Shown: positions 42,685-55,205, counted from the stretch's first letter. The stretch: 64,000 nucleotides of DNA from Cranoglanis bouderius (GCA_023630585.1 CM042558.1:14483300-14547299); one strand, 5' to 3'. Numbers and translations: made by a program. Notes: generated by a model from the sequence alone, not told the origin.

Positions 42685-44678
42685 CTAGAGGAGGAATCAC
42701 ATTCACAGTCATTAGAGTCATCACCATGGATGGTTGTAATCTTTCAGACCTCACCCCTGACTCACTCCTGGTCCTGCATTTTTTTTTTAGTGTTTTAACC
42801 AGTGTTGCTAGAGATTTTACTCATTAATTTATATTCAGCAAGTGTGTTATCTTGGTCAGGGCTGTGTGGATCCAGAGCCAGGAATACACCCTGGATGGAA
42901 CACCTGTCCATCTCAGAGTACCATATGCCAGGTCGTACAGGATTCCGCTGAGTTTTTTGTGACTGTTGCGGCCAAAAAATGCTTGATTTTGCTGCGGCTT
43001 TTTTCAAAATTTGCTGAGTTTTTGTGCTTTTATTGTGGAAAACGACTTGAATTGGCGATATTGCAATTGCACGAAATTGTTTTGCAGGGTTTTTCGCCTG
43101 TGATGTTTGTTGGGAAATGAGACCTTTTTAGCTGTACTCATGTTCGACGCACGTGAATCGAAGAGGGATTTGGCTGAATGCTCGTTGCGATGACGTCACA
43201 TGACACGTCTTGGCCCAAAACTGCAAAGAATCTGTGGTAATTTAGAAAAAATATTGCAGTGTTTGCTTGATTTTGCGTTCATTTCTGCGATCGCAATCCT
43301 GGAGGGACTGCTTTTATACACACACTTTCATACGTAGCTTCACCAATCCACCTACCGGCATGTTTTTGGGAGGTCAGAGGAAACCAGAGAACCCAGAAGA
43401 AACCCACACAATCACATGGACGCATGTTATGTTTGCACTGTAAACTGTCATGTGGTAGCTGTCATTAGGTTTTTGTATTACTTGTATTTTTGTTTATGTC
43501 CAACACTGTAGTGTAGTGTTTGTATGTGTAAGTGTGTATTGTAGGATCACTATAAACCAGCAACAAATTCATTGTACGCTCAGGCATACTTAGCTCAGCC
43601 GATAAAGCTGATTCGGATTCGGATTCTGACGGAGAACATATGTAACTGACCACACAGACAGTAGGCCTGCCCTAGACATGTTTATGTTTAACTTGTTTTT
43701 TAAATTAGTTTTCATATTTGAATTCATTTTCATTATTGCTTAGAAATTCAGGTTATTATTATTATTTATTTTTTTTTTTACAACGCTTTGTTGGTTTATA
43801 TTAGGCTTTAATTATTTATTTTTAAATGTGGGTTCAGGCTAAAGTAGTACAATACACACTCGCAACACACTGAAATGGACAAAACATGTTTACGGTGTAA
43901 TGGTCTGTATAATAAAGCGACCTTGGTTGTTAGAAAAGCACTATATAAATTGAACAACCATACAAATTTAATAAAGTACACTGAATAATGCTTTTTAATG
44001 TTTCTTTAATAAAAATCTGAGAATGCAGTCATTGCGCATTATACATGTGGGTTTTGGATAACAGTTGCATATCACCATGACCAAGACTAGGATAAAGTGC
44101 TTATCACTGAAGGTGAATACATGAATGAATTTTTCCCTGGTTTGTCCATGCAGGTTGACAGTCGAAAATCAACAGATGGTAGAAGAAACAGAAAATCAAA
44201 ACATTTTGGCTTGTAATTTTGGCTATGCCTGGGCACATGAAATAGAAATGTTTAAAAAAAAAAAAGTTGTTTTCAAAATATCATCTGATTTCTGGTTGTA
44301 AGCTATCCATTGCTACCTTCTAGTGGACATGAACATTCGTCATCTTCCTCAGTTGAGGCGAGAAAGACATCCAGGGCCTCCTGATCCGAGATGTCCAAAA
44401 GGTCCATTTGCTCCAGCATGTCCACATTGACCTCCATGGACGAGATGCTGCTCATGGGAGCTACGGAGGATGGAAAAAACATCTTGAATATCATAAAGAG
44501 AATTATTAATAGAACCAAATTTGTTAACAATTATCCTAACAGTGTCTGTGCTTTCCTCACCCCTCTTGTAATCTATCTGCAAGTGTGCCGAGGAGAAATA
44601 AACGTCCACGTCGTGCTGGAACGCCTCCTCAAAGAAGCGCTGTCTTTCTCTGAGCTTCAGCTGCTGGACCGCATCCAT
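42437..44678 (-). CDS. dbndd2: dysbindin domain-containing protein 2-like (DBNDD2), 3 exons
   Basis: Coding exons 44678-44561, 44460-44317 and 42684-42437 join in phase (510 nt, 169 residues). The dysbindin core reads QQLKLRERQRFFEEAF, then SISSMEVNVDMLEQMDLLDI and SDQEALDVFL; an acidic tail follows (GAETPVVQSDDEDV). Human DBNDD2 is close in length at 161 residues, starts at the equivalent MD, and is known to bind and restrain casein kinase 1. The SISSMEVNVD and GADTP-like motifs favour DBNDD2, while MDLLDISDQEALDVFL resembles dysbindin itself (DTNBP1). No coiled-coil exon of DTNBP1 is visible upstream. The first exon is preceded by an acceptor (CCCAG|CTGAAAC at 44710), so at least one upstream exon exists. 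It may be noncoding or add residues, and I could not find it. Confidence 0.85.
42822..43425 (+). mobile_element. SINE interrupted by an hAT-like MITE in a dbndd2 intron
   Basis: Left part 42822-42928 (AGCCAGGAATACACCCTGGA) and right part 43311-43425 (GGCATGTTTTTGGGAGGTCA, GGAAACCAGAGAACCCAGAA) belong to one 59730-type SINE. The MITE at 42929-43310 lies between them. Confidence 0.82.
42929..43310 (-). mobile_element. hAT-like MITE, copy 3
   Basis: Reverse-oriented copy ending ATCCTGGAGGGACTG on the plus strand. Its interior is the complement of copies 1 and 2, including the MSTAKR region near 43130 (TTTTTAGCTGTACTCATG). It interrupts a SINE in the dbndd2 intron. No clear target duplication is left. 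Confidence 0.82.
44317..44460 (-). CDS. dbndd2: dbndd2 exon with the dysbindin core motif
   Basis: Encodes PMSSISSMEVNVDMLEQMDL, then LDISDQEALDVFLASTEEDD and ECSCPLE. It is the most conserved exon of the family. Acceptor TCCGTAG|CTCCC, donor AGAAG|GTAGCA. The intron upstream is only 100 bases. Confidence 0.93.
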
Positions 44679-44710
44679 GTCCGGAAGCCTCAGAGCGTTC
44701 TCTGTTTCAG
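44561..44710 (-). CDS. dbndd2: dbndd2 first recognised exon (start codon at 44678)
   Basis: The exon begins after acceptor TTTCCCAG at 44710 and ends AAGAGGG|GTGAGG. From ATG 44678 it encodes MDAVQQLKLRERQRFFEEAF, then QHDVDVYFSSAHLQIDYKR. The 32 bases before the ATG are open in frame (ETENALRLPD) and can be aligned with the DTNBP1 segment before its own RERQKFFEE, so the true start could lie in an exon further upstream. Confidence 0.88.
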
Positions 44711-45699
44711 CTGGGAAACACAACAAAAATAAGCACAAGCAGAGATTTCCCAGACTAATTAGGAAGCTCCTAGTGATCACGTCTTGATAGGTTTCAGTTT
44801 GCAGCCTGGAGTGCATGGAGTAAATACATAAACCACCACCAGGGAGCAACAGTCAGCCATTGCTCCATCATTGTTGGTGCCAGAATTTGTACTAGGGCTC
44901 AATTTTATTTATTCAAATGTAATCCCTATTAAAATCTTCTACTTGTGGCTTTGATATGTTTCTATCTGTAGGTAGGTCAGTAGATAGCAACTTCGGTGTG
45001 CACACACACACACACACAACGCTCTCAGTCATCTCATATTGCCGTAAATCTGTCAAGGCGTGCAGTTCAGTCACAGTATCTGTCAATTCTATGGCTGCTA
45101 ATCTGATTGGGCTGGAAGTGCAATCACATTTACTCCCCACATCAGGAGCACGGTAAGAGCCTAAAGAGGAGAGCCGTGAGAGGAAAGAAAAATGAGATGA
45201 GGAAATCTCCAACTAGGTGTGCATTATGAGTCTGGGGCTTAAACCAGGGCTCAGATGGTTTTTGTTAGTGTACTGTAAATCACTTCTGTATACAACCCAC
45301 ATCTAATGGGTTAATGTTTTTAAGAAGAATAGGAACGCTGGATATACTGTAAACATGACGTGTGTGTGTGTGCTTTAGTGTGCACGGGTATGCGCCTGTG
45401 TCACTGTACTTCTTAATCAGCATTATATGAGAATACATTTCACTATTGAAGTAGTGGCCACTTGTTTTGTCTCTGCACCATCCATTAGTCAGATGAGTAG
45501 CCTGACCCTCTGCTCGAACACGAGACCTCAGCCACTCAGCTATTTATGGAGGCACACACAGGAGTCGGAGTAAATGACTCATCGGTAATTATAACCACAT
45601 AAATATACACAACAGAAACAAATCAACCTTACAGAAAACTGTTTATAGACACTTCATGAGTTATGTTTCACACGATGATTAGTTTAGTGATTAGTTTAA

Positions 45700-45965
45700 C
45701 ATGACTCATTTATTTCCACATGTTCATTTTTCAAATGATTCTTTTATTTCAAATGATTCTTTTATTTTATTCTTTTATGTGTAAAGTTTTCACATAATTC
45801 CTTTATTTTCACATGTTCTTTTTTAATATGATTTATTTATTTTCATGTTTTAACTTTTCACAGAATTCCCTTATTCTCGCGCGTTCATTTTTCACGATTC
45901 CTTTATTTTCACGTACATTTTTCAGATCTAGGGCATGTGGTTTTATTTTTCACGTGATCATATTA
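45700..45965. repeat. degenerate TTTATTTTCACATG minisatellite
   Basis: Repeats of a core like ATTCCTTTATTTTCACATGTTC occur about eight times with variable spacing (for example 45715, 45745, 45800, 45835, 45880, 45905). No coding potential. Confidence 0.65.
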
Positions 45966-47762
45966 TATCATATTTACATAACATATGTGTTCATATATTA
46001 CTTACTGTACATAGTGACATGAAAAACATATGATGACATGTGAAATGTATTTATTTCAGAACAGTTTGGACTGAATTATATTTGAATGTATTTTACTATT
46101 ATTCACTTAATGACTTAAGACTTAAGACTACCAGAATTTTATATCTAAACCCCCCTTATTTCTTAATGTAGGAATGTCTTTGACTGAATGTCTACCGTGT
46201 ATTTTTGCATATTTTATATAAATTTCTAAAAGAAATAGGTAGCAACTTGGGATTCGGACATAAGGAACATAAAACTTTTTTTTTTTTTAAATAAAAGCAA
46301 CGCTAATTTTTAGTGCCTTTATGTGTGGATTCATGGCTCCCATGGAGTCATACAGGCATTCATTAAGCTACCGAGAAAAAAAAAAAAAACTTGTAAAGCT
46401 GTGCCCTGCATATTTATTGTTTTTAACAAAACTGATTCAACTAATCATCTAATTAATAGGCCCTTTCTAAAAGGGCATTGGTGCATTAGAGCATTACAAA
46501 TGTTAAAATGTCCAGCACAGTGGTGGTACTCCATGAGCAGGGCTGAGAACCATTGCTTTAAAATGTCACAGCTACGCTTTTCCTTTTACATCCCGTCAAT
46601 ACATCGAACCACACAAAAACAGCATTCTGGGATTAAGCCGTAATTAGAGCGTACAGGCCTCGATTGGGCTAATTGGATTGGGTTACTAAGCCTCGGTCAA
46701 ATTAGGAAGAATGTAAAGACTAGCCTGTGCTGGAAAAGCTGACGGTTCACATGGCTTCCACATGCGTACACTCATTAGCACAGCACTACTAAAAGTACAC
46801 AAAACCAAGTCCCTGATGTACACTCATGCACTCAGCATTAGCTATTTTCAGCTAGTTGATTGCTAACAAATTAGCATGTGTGATACAATTGATTGTCAAA
46901 TTCTGAGAGATTAATTAAACAGTAGCCAAACTTATAAAAGCCAAACTATAACATAACAACCAAAGAAATTTTGTTTATCGCTAACAGCAGTCAGGTTAGC
47001 CAGCTCAGCATGCAGATTCTGCAGTTAAAATACTAATATCTTCATGACATTACTTAACTGAGTTCATATGTAACTCTCTGTTAACAAATCTGACTGAAAT
47101 ATAAAGATATATAATAACAATCCGCCATCCCAAAGGAGATTTAAACCTGTTCAGTTTTCAACTGTTGAAAGTCACACATTCATTTAACACACCAAGTATT
47201 AAGGTAACGGGTCTAAATAAGTCTTCTTCATGGCATGCACAGCTGATATTTTGGGTTGCTGAGGCTTGTTTCTGTGAACCATCATAGATAATGTGATTAG
47301 CGATGTTTTTTCCTTCTTAGAGAGTTCATGTGGCTTTTCAGGAATGCAATTCCACTGGGTCAAGCGTGTTTATGCCTGGAGGGCAATCTGATGTGAAAAG
47401 GCTTTTCAAGTTCCACATCAAACTAAATTAATCTCATTCAGTCCAATTATTTTCACTGGAAAGTCTTAACTTTGAAAATAGGTGTGTAAATTCGGGGAAT
47501 TCCTGTCCTTCATCTGCCAAAAGAAAAAAGCCTGCATTATTCAGTTGGTTGCTCAGTAATAATGAAAATGCGATGACTAATGATGCAGACATCCTGGCGT
47601 TTTGTTTCAGTTTCCTGAAAAAATATGAATTGTCACATTTGGCAACAGAGTGTGTGATCTCTGTGGCAGATCTGGAACAGTCAGTGACCCTGTGGTGTGT
47701 GAGGACAGCGAGTCAGCCAGCGGACGAAGATGTCACTGTGACTCACTCTCTGGCTATCAGAC

Positions 47763-47763
<1 letters not shown>

Positions 47764-47799
<36 letters not shown>
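47764..47799. repeat. (TG)n microsatellite
   Basis: About 18 TG units upstream of dbndd2. It produces long open frames of Cys-Val repeats that are not genes. Confidence 0.93.
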
Positions 47800-47803
<4 letters not shown>

Positions 47804-48384
47804 ATGAGCTAATGCTGCATTCCAGTACTGTTTTTAACATGCCCTCATCATCTTTTCTTGCCATTTCCCTTCAGAATAATCCCCATCAGTGTCTTAACGG
47901 TCATTTCTATACTATATTAGCACAAGTGATATTTACTAGACACACCAATGGATGCCGAGTATCGAGTCAACATAACTGTAAATATCACTAGCAGAACTTG
48001 GCTAGGAGGCCATTTTCTAACATGAGCAAAATATTTTAAAAATATATCTACATAAACATATACATAAGCATATAGCTAATATTTGTTACGATCAGATTTC
48101 ATTTTACGTAACCAACCACTCCATTTATACATGCTTTATGCTTTATGCTGAGTGGCACATTGTTCAGTCAGGGACTGCAGGTGAGGACAAAATGCTTGAA
48201 CACCACAACCCAGCTTTTATTTTATTTTCACTCCTCATTCTTTTCACTGTTTTTTTTTTTTTTTTTTTTTTATGTTAACACTAACATCCTGCTCAGCATC
48301 TTTAACAACCCTTGCTGTTGCACAACAGGCCAGGAAGGAGAAGAAGGGTCACTACTTTCTTCCTTTGAACTAACTCTTAAGGTT

Positions 48385-48512
48385 AATTGCCTGGCTCAAG
48401 GGACAGCTCAAGTGCTCTCACAGCGGGTTCTCTCAAACCCTCAGCCTTCAGGTTATGGATTTATTTCTCCATTTTCCAGCCCGGTAATGCTCACAAGCTC
48501 AGCCACCAGCTG
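48385..48512 (-). mobile_element. worn tRNA-related SINE
   Basis: On the minus strand a head-like GGTGGCTGAGCTTGTGAGC and, further on, GAGCTGTCCCTTGAGCCAGG recall the tRNA-derived head and body. The B box region is degraded, so this assignment is tentative. Confidence 0.45.
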
Positions 48513-49964
48513 AAAAAAAGTGGTACACGTCCAGACGCCCACTAGTCTGGCATGGCATGGCATGGCATTTGCGCAGGATTGGAGTGTCTGATGCCCTGCT
48601 TGTGTCCTTAGGTTACATAAAGAAGGATGGCGTATTTCACCTCTGGTCAGACTTAGAGACAGCAAGGGTCTGATTAATAATGACAGCAAGTCACTTGTAG
48701 CACTCAGCAAGACTGCTGATGTTTATTTCTCAGACGTGGACACGTGGACACACACATGCGCATTTCCGGTGGCTTTCACTAGAGGAATAGATTTTGAGCA
48801 TCTAATTTTAGAAGGTTAGAAATTAGGCTACTGTGGTAATGTTATTGATGTGCGGCTCTCTACTGATTATGATTGGTCAATTGATTAACGCTTTCAGACC
48901 CTGTGTCCATTGTAATGCATGTCACATGATTCAGGGATGTTTCTTCATTAAAATGCATAAATTACAAGAAGGTTCGCTGATTGGTTAACAAATTAAATCA
49001 CTGCTGCACCGAAATGCATAATGTTTTGTCAAAATTCTTTTTCATCCTTATTTGTTGAAAGTGTACGACAAAAAAAGATCAGGTCTTAACCGGGTTACAC
49101 TTACAATGCCCTCAGAGACAGAGTAAACAAGTGCATGATGATGAGAACACCGTTCTTCTTTAGATCTCACACACACATCCACTAATTTGAAGTTAACTTT
49201 CTCACACTCCATCTCTTTATAATGTGCCAAATCACATCTGATCCTAGCTCAGCGTTCTCTCCCTCGGTATGTCACACTGTGTCTATTTATTCCCAGTGAG
49301 GTCTGAATGAAGAAGGAGGGAGTGAGTACAATCCCAAGTCTGAATGCGGTGAGAGAAAGAGAAAAAAAAAAAAAAGCAGATCGTCCAGGACGCTCGATTT
49401 GACATTCCCAATGGAGAGGGCAAACCTCTCTTTCCCCTCTGCTTCCTCTCTCTTTTATTCCCTCTGTGGGATTGGCATTGGAGTAAAGAGACAGATTTGA
49501 GCCTGGCTACCGGACATGGCACAGCACTCACACTCGACTCGCCCACACTAACAAACCCAAACCCAGAGCTGCTTCTTAGAAACCCACAGTCCCAGCACAA
49601 AAAGAGTGCATTTTACACACACACAGGTCATTACTGCTAAAGTAATAATGTTAGATCCTGGCCTGTGGTTTTCCCTGGAGGTTTTGCTATTTTAAAAGGT
49701 CTCAAAGCAAATTCAAATTATTATAATAGCAACCAATTCGCTTTATATCTGCATACTTCATAATTTAAAATAGACAGTAAAATAGTTCCGTTTCCTATGG
49801 AGAGTTCCCAAGGAGAGTTCCATCTCTCCTTTAAAGGTGCGGTTTGTAAATAATTTTTTTTTTAATGTTTGCATGTGATGAATTTTACTGGGTTTTTTTT
49901 TTTCTTTCTTTCTTCTTCATTTCAAAAATCAACAATGAGGTGTTATAATGCATTCCAACACAAA
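48513..49964. other. no coding exon; possible 5' region of dbndd2
   Basis: On the minus strand a polypyrimidine run followed by CAG occurs at about 49375-49340, and CCAAT motifs at 49471-49481 lie close to an AATAAAAG box. These could mark a leader exon or promoter, but the spacing is not canonical and no exon is defined. Confidence 0.2.
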
Positions 49965-50325
49965 GGGGAATTACAGTTAGTTAATTATTTTCCAATAACA
50001 GCACATTCTGCATTGTTTTATTCTCATACACTACAGATGATACTCATACAAGGGAACAGTTGTTCCTTACCAGCTTCTATTTTTTTTCTTGCTCTCTCAT
50101 GTCATGTTACTGAGAAAAAACAGAAAACCCTGTTCTAAAACCTAAAGGAAATTGCTGTATTTATTTTAGCCTGTTACAAAGCATTGAAACTGGAGACTCC
50201 TTCTAAAAATGCTAAATAAATATTTTCTCGCAGAAAGCAATTATGCGTGTTTATGTGGAGTATCCGCCGTACTGGTCAATGCGAATGAATGCGTTACTAT
50301 AGAAACAATAACATACATACAGTCT
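49965..50325 (-). repeat. unclassified hairpin repeat, copy 6 (minus strand)
   Basis: TAATTATTTTCCAATAACAG (49984) and, 200 bases on, AACTGGAGACTCCTTCTAAA (50188), the reverse complement of the diagnostic module. Confidence 0.75.
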
Positions 50326-50876
50326 TCTCCTATGTCCTTACTTTACCACATCCCTATGACGAAGCACAGGGAACAAAGCCAGAGCGACACTGCCTTGGCA
50401 ACCGTTTGCTTTTCCCACTCACACATAACATTTTCCATTTTCCTCAAAGGCTTGATATTCTCCAGAGACTGAGAGAGGAAAGGAACTGTGAAAAGCCCAA
50501 CAAAGGCACACTGCTAAATTTATTGCTATGTATCTCTCTGAGAATAAACACTGCAGATTGTCTCGGGGCAGTGTGGTAGCAGGACACAGGAAACTAGTGT
50601 TCCAGCGTTCCCAAGAGAAGCACCAGACAAAGCTTTAAACCCCAGAGATCATTTAAGCTACAGCCCATAAGCTGGTCTGACTGTGGGTTTTTTCATGCTG
50701 GTTTTTATAGATGAGATACAATAAAAAAAACTCCCACAGGCTGTTCCTGACCAGCACAAAGTTGGAGAAAATGATGCTTCCAGATGCTTTAAAGCAATTT
50801 TCGACCACATAAACAAAAATAAGGACAGTCTCTGGTCTGTGGTTAAAGAACTAACATAGTGTTTGGACACAATATA

Positions 50877-51424
50877 CAGCACTGTGCAAAAATTTTAGGC
50901 ACATGCAAAGAAATGCTGTAGAGAAAAGATGCCTTCAAAATAATGAAATTAAATGTTTCTACATTAAAAAAATACCATAAAGAGCAGCAAACAGTAGTAA
51001 ATGAAACAAAGTCAATATTTGGTGTGACAAAAAATAAAAATAAAAATAAAAATAATAGTCTCCGGTACAATGTGTGCAGTTTTATAAGGAAATGAGCTGG
51101 TAAGTTTTATTGAGCATCTTGCAGAACCAGACACAGTTCTTCTGGACACTTTGACTTTCACACTCGCTTCTTATTTTTGCAGCAAAACCCAGCAGCCTTC
51201 ATTGTGTTTTTTGTCTGAAAAGTGTCTCTTACGTAATATGCTGCTTTCTTTAATGACATACAAACATTTTCTGTAACATTTAATTTTGTGTTAGAAAACT
51301 AATGTTTGGGAATCGAAAATGTTTTTTGTACTGACTTGATAATGCAGAAGTCAGAAAATAAAAAATCTATTTTAGTTTGTACTAAAAAAAAAAATAGGGT
51401 GCCTAAAACTTTTGCACAGTACTG
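50877..51424. mobile_element. mariner/Tc1-type MITE, second copy
   Basis: About 548 bp between TA dinucleotides, with ends CAGCACTGTGCAAAAATTTT and AAAACTTTTGCACAGTACTG. Its interior is the reverse complement of the 23476-23998 copy (for example the stretch around 51110-51250), with a small (AAAAT)n expansion near 51030. Confidence 0.9.
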
Positions 51425-52050
51425 TATATTTGCAAGGATTTCTTTAACACAGCAAGACCACCATTTGGTGTGAAAATATTAAATCACACATGCAGAGTGA
51501 ATGAAAACTGTAGTGTGTAATTTTGTGATTTCTGATGTATCGCTTTCACAACTTTCCCAGCTTAATATTATTGTCTTTTACACTTGGTTTCAGATCTGAA
51601 TGAGTTACACTGTACAATTGTATACACACTGCGTAACAGTGGACCAACTGAGATTAGATACGGCTGGACTGCTTGTCTTCACCTTCCTAAACCCTTTGTG
51701 TCATCAGTCATTTCTCATTGTCGGTCTCCGTCTGATGATGACACTGGTTATGACTCAGCATTTCATCTCCAGCCAATCATGTGAGTCAGCTGACACTGAC
51801 ACACATAGTCACGCTGCGTCGAATTGCCTTCTTTCAGCGTCTCGGAAGAACTGATCTCAGGTCAGCTGTTTCGGTTAAACTGAAAACATAAATATACAGA
51901 AACTGGCTTCAGATCAGTATGGTGCCGTATGGTGCTTTGGGGAAATCCCCTTCGCCATCCCCTTAAGGGCCATTTCCTTACCTCGTCTGCTCAGCTTTTG
52001 TTATGTCTGAAGAACTGAGTAGAAGTAAATGTAGACCTCAGGAAAAGAAA

Positions 52051-52216
52051 TGTTGACTCAGCAGTTAAGGATAGCGATCAATAGGTTGTGAGTTCAAATC
52101 CCAATTCTACCAACCTGCCACTGTTAGATCCTTCAGCAAGACCGTTAATTTCAACTTCTCAGCTCAGATCACTTTGGAAACATCTGAAAATGTCTGCCAA
52201 ATGTAAATGTAAACTT
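52051..52216 (+). mobile_element. tRNA-derived SINE
   Basis: Contains a worn tRNA-like head, the B box TGAGTTCAAATCCCA and the tail GTCTGCCAAATGTAAATG, as in the other SINEs of this family here. Confidence 0.78.
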
Positions 52217-52261
52217 CCTAACAGGGCTTTGTGTTCAAATGCAATCATTATATTTTATTTA

Positions 52262-52975
52262 TTCCACAGCAGTGATGAAGTCTTGATTCTGATTAGTCAG
52301 AAGGTGTTGATTCCTTTTTTTTTTCTTTTTTTTTTTTTTTATAATAGCAGCTTTAGTACAGAACAGTAGTTCCAGCTGTAAGTCATTCATATTAATGCAA
52401 TCGTTCTTATTTGTATAGCTCAATTTATTCAATGGTACTTATATGGCAGAGTATATTATAATCTAAGGCTAATAATAACCGTTTTTTTTTAACGTGTTGT
52501 TATTTACTTGTTTATTTGGTGAAGTTTTTCTGTAAAGTGATGTTAACATTCATGGAAGGAGTCTCCAGTTTCAGGTTTAGGTTTTCTGACACAGGAAAGT
52601 CTTCAGGACAGAGGACATTGCACTTGCTGTTTCACAGCACCATGATAAGCTTCATTTTTTACTTTAAGAAATAGAGGGAAAAAAGGGAGTGTGGTAACGT
52701 AATGACCATATTTGTGACTGCTATAACATAAGTGATTAAAGGAACTAATATGATGATGTCGTTTATTAATGTATTTTTAAAAATGTAATAATTGGCAAAT
52801 CACTGGTGTATAAGAAGAACAAATACACCTCAGGATGTGCCATTATAGGAAAAAGGAAAATAATCATAATCATGAACTTCAGGGTAACCTCCTGTGGTAA
52901 AGTTACCACTCTGTTGTTGATTAATTTCTTACAACAGCACACCCTCAAGGGTTTTATTCTTTACTTAACACAAAT
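52262..52975 (+). repeat. unclassified hairpin repeat, copy 7
   Basis: GATTCTGATTAGTCAGAAGG (52285), GGAAGGAGTCTCCAGTTTCA (52555) and the fold-back region 52835-52950 (GGATGTGCCATTATAGGAAA and TACAACAGCACACCCTCAAG). Confidence 0.8.
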
Positions 52976-54084
52976 CGAGTATAAATTAAATCATAATACA
53001 CATTCATTCAGGAGGCTTGATTTAAAAGCATACCTCCTCAATCTCAGTATCTCAGTTATCAGAGGGATTGATGATGAAGCTGATGAGTATAATCATCATG
53101 CTTCTACCTTCCAGGACTGTAATTTAGATAAAGCTAACAAGTGTCCATTCTATTACATTATTAGTTCTTTTCCTCAGTCCACGTGTTGCCACTGACAGAC
53201 TGTCATAAATATTTCATGACTGCTAGTGAACCTGCTCAATACATGATTGAAGAGGCGACACGAGTCTGAGCAACACAAAGGTCATCTTACTCGTTTCCTG
53301 AGAAAACCACAACAGTATGGCCACATGTTTTTTTCCCCCTTCAGCGATTTTCTTCCATTCAACAAGAGTCACGTCAAACAGCAACCATGACAGTGAGCTG
53401 AATGCCACAGGCTAAAGACAAGACAGACGCAAGTGTTTCCATGAACTGTATATAGAAAGGCTACTACACTGAGTTACTGGAAAGGTTGAAAGATAACAAC
53501 AGATGCTGAAAAAGAGGGCGTGTAACTCGGCATGACATCATTCCGTTCTAGTGTACAGAAGAGGTGTGTATGTGCATGTGTCTGTTAAAACTACCTGGTT
53601 ATTCAATTAATTATATATTTACAGACATAGCATTTCTGTCCTCATCATATAAGCCTTTAATTCTTAGGGCAATCTAGAGTCAGGGTATTTTAATTTCAAA
53701 TTTGTCGTGTTGTGTTACTGACTTTGCATTCTTAATTGAGTAAATCTGTTATACAAAGCATACGAAAAGATTTTTACTTTATTACATTCAGCCACCAATC
53801 ACCAATCAATCAGATAAAATGGGAAACTGCCAGATTTGGCTACATGCAAAAAGCTAGACATCCAATCTGAGAACACGTGTTGTGATACTCTCCAGGATAA
53901 AGTGGTTACTGAAGATGAATGAATGCTATGCTAAGATGTGATTGTGTCCACGGTAACGCTAATTGCTCACATTAGCCACAATGCATAGCTAGCAAGCAGA
54001 GAATGCTGTGCATGGTGTTAAAATGTGTTTCCTGTACAAGAGCTACAGTAACTCATACAGAAGCTCAGTGCAGAAATAAGCCTC
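52976..54084. other. no gene seen
   Basis: AT-rich unique-looking sequence between two repeat copies. Confidence 0.5.
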
Positions 54085-54200
54085 TTTTATGAGTAAATAA
54101 TAAAACACAGTGAGTCGTGTTGTAGGAAAATAATCAGCGATGACTACAAAGGTGATTATTTTCCAATAAGAACACTTCCTGAAGTGTTTTACTGATCATA
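54085..54200 (+). repeat. unclassified hairpin repeat, copy 8 (3' hairpin only)
   Basis: GGAAAATAATCA and TGATTATTTTCC lie 16 bases apart (54125-54164), a clean 12-bp stem, followed by the usual AAGTGTTTTACTG end. The Tc1 element at 54206 starts immediately after. Confidence 0.78.
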
Positions 54201-54205
54201 CCCTA

Positions 54206-55165
54206 CCGTGACCTCCACTCATATTGGCACCCTTGGTAAATATGAACAAAGAAGGCTGTGCAAAATTGTCTTTATTGTTTAACCTTTTGAACACAACACA
54301 CACAAGAAAAAACTTTGTTAAATATAGGTGTGCAACAATTATTGGCACCCCTATGAATATATATGAGCAAAATATATTTGAAGTATATTCCCATTGATAT
54401 TTTACTTTTTTTTAGTACACCTGGGTGAGTAAGAACAGGAAATTGTTCAACCATGACTTCCTGTTTCACAGGGGTATAAATATGAGGTAACACATAGGCC
54501 AAATTCCCTTAGTCATTCATAGCAATGGGTAAGACCAAGGAATATAGCTGTGATGTGCGGCAAAAGGTTGTTGAGCTTCATAAAATGGGAAGTGGCTATA
54601 AGAAATTAGCACAAGCATTGAAAATGCACATTTCCACCATCAGGGCAATAATTAAGAAGTTACTAAATGTTGGAAATGTTACGAATCAACCTGGAATTGG
54701 ACGTGTGTCTATATTGTCTCAACGCACTGTGAAGAGGATGGTTCGAGTAGCCAAAAAATCTCCAAGGATCACAGCTGGAGAATTGCAGAAGTTAGTTTGC
54801 GTCTTGGGGACAGAAAGTCTCCAAAACTACAATCCGAAATCACCTACATCACCACAAGTTGTTTGGAAGGGTTTCAAGAAAAAAGCCTCTACTCTCATCC
54901 AAAACAATCTCAAGCGTCTTCAGTTTGCCAGACACTACTGGAACTTCAAATGGGATCGGGTTCTATGGTCAGATGAAACCAAAATAGAGCTTTTTGGCAA
55001 TAAACACCAGAGGTGGTTTTGGTGCACACAGAGAGGTAGCCATATGGAAAAGTACCTCATGCCCACGGTTAAATATGGTGGTGGCTCTTTAATGTTTTGG
55101 GGCTGTTTTTCTGCCGGAGGACCTGGACATTTTGTTAAGATACATGGCATCATGGACTCTTTTCA
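54206..55165 (+). mobile_element. Tc1-like transposon, same family, 3' truncated
   Basis: The 5' inverted repeat begins after TA at 54204-54205 and matches the 7519 element (CACTCATATTGGCACCCTTG). The similarity ends after the codons for IHGIMDS near 55163, so the 3' half including the right inverted repeat is lost. Confidence 0.88.
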
Positions 55166-55205
55166 TGCTGAGCTAATCAAAATGATCACAGCTGATCACA
55201 GTTGA
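54525..55205 (+). pseudogene. truncated Tc1-like transposase
   Basis: An open frame of 226 codons. The first ~213 are transposase: helix-turn-helix domain (MGKTKEYSCDVRQKVVELHK), GRVSILSQRTVKRMVRVAKK, and the first catalytic Asp in LWSDETKIELFG. The second Asp and the Glu are missing because the element is truncated; the last codons read unrelated flanking DNA. It is the less decayed of the two family members here and explains the breaks in the other. Confidence 0.9.

Larger units (their letters stand above)
44711..48384. other. upstream of dbndd2; no coding exon recognised
   Basis: Holds the 45700-45965 minisatellite, a (TG)n tract and a low-repeat stretch (46630-47560). An unknown 5' exon of dbndd2 must lie here or further right, since the first recognised exon has an acceptor. 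Confidence 0.45.

Noticed and set aside
42437..44710. Calling the gene dtnbp1 (dysbindin)
   Set aside because: The core motif is shared, but the 169-residue length, the MD start, the SISSMEVNVD and GAETP motifs and the absence of coiled-coil exons fit DBNDD2 better. The alternative is kept as a finding.
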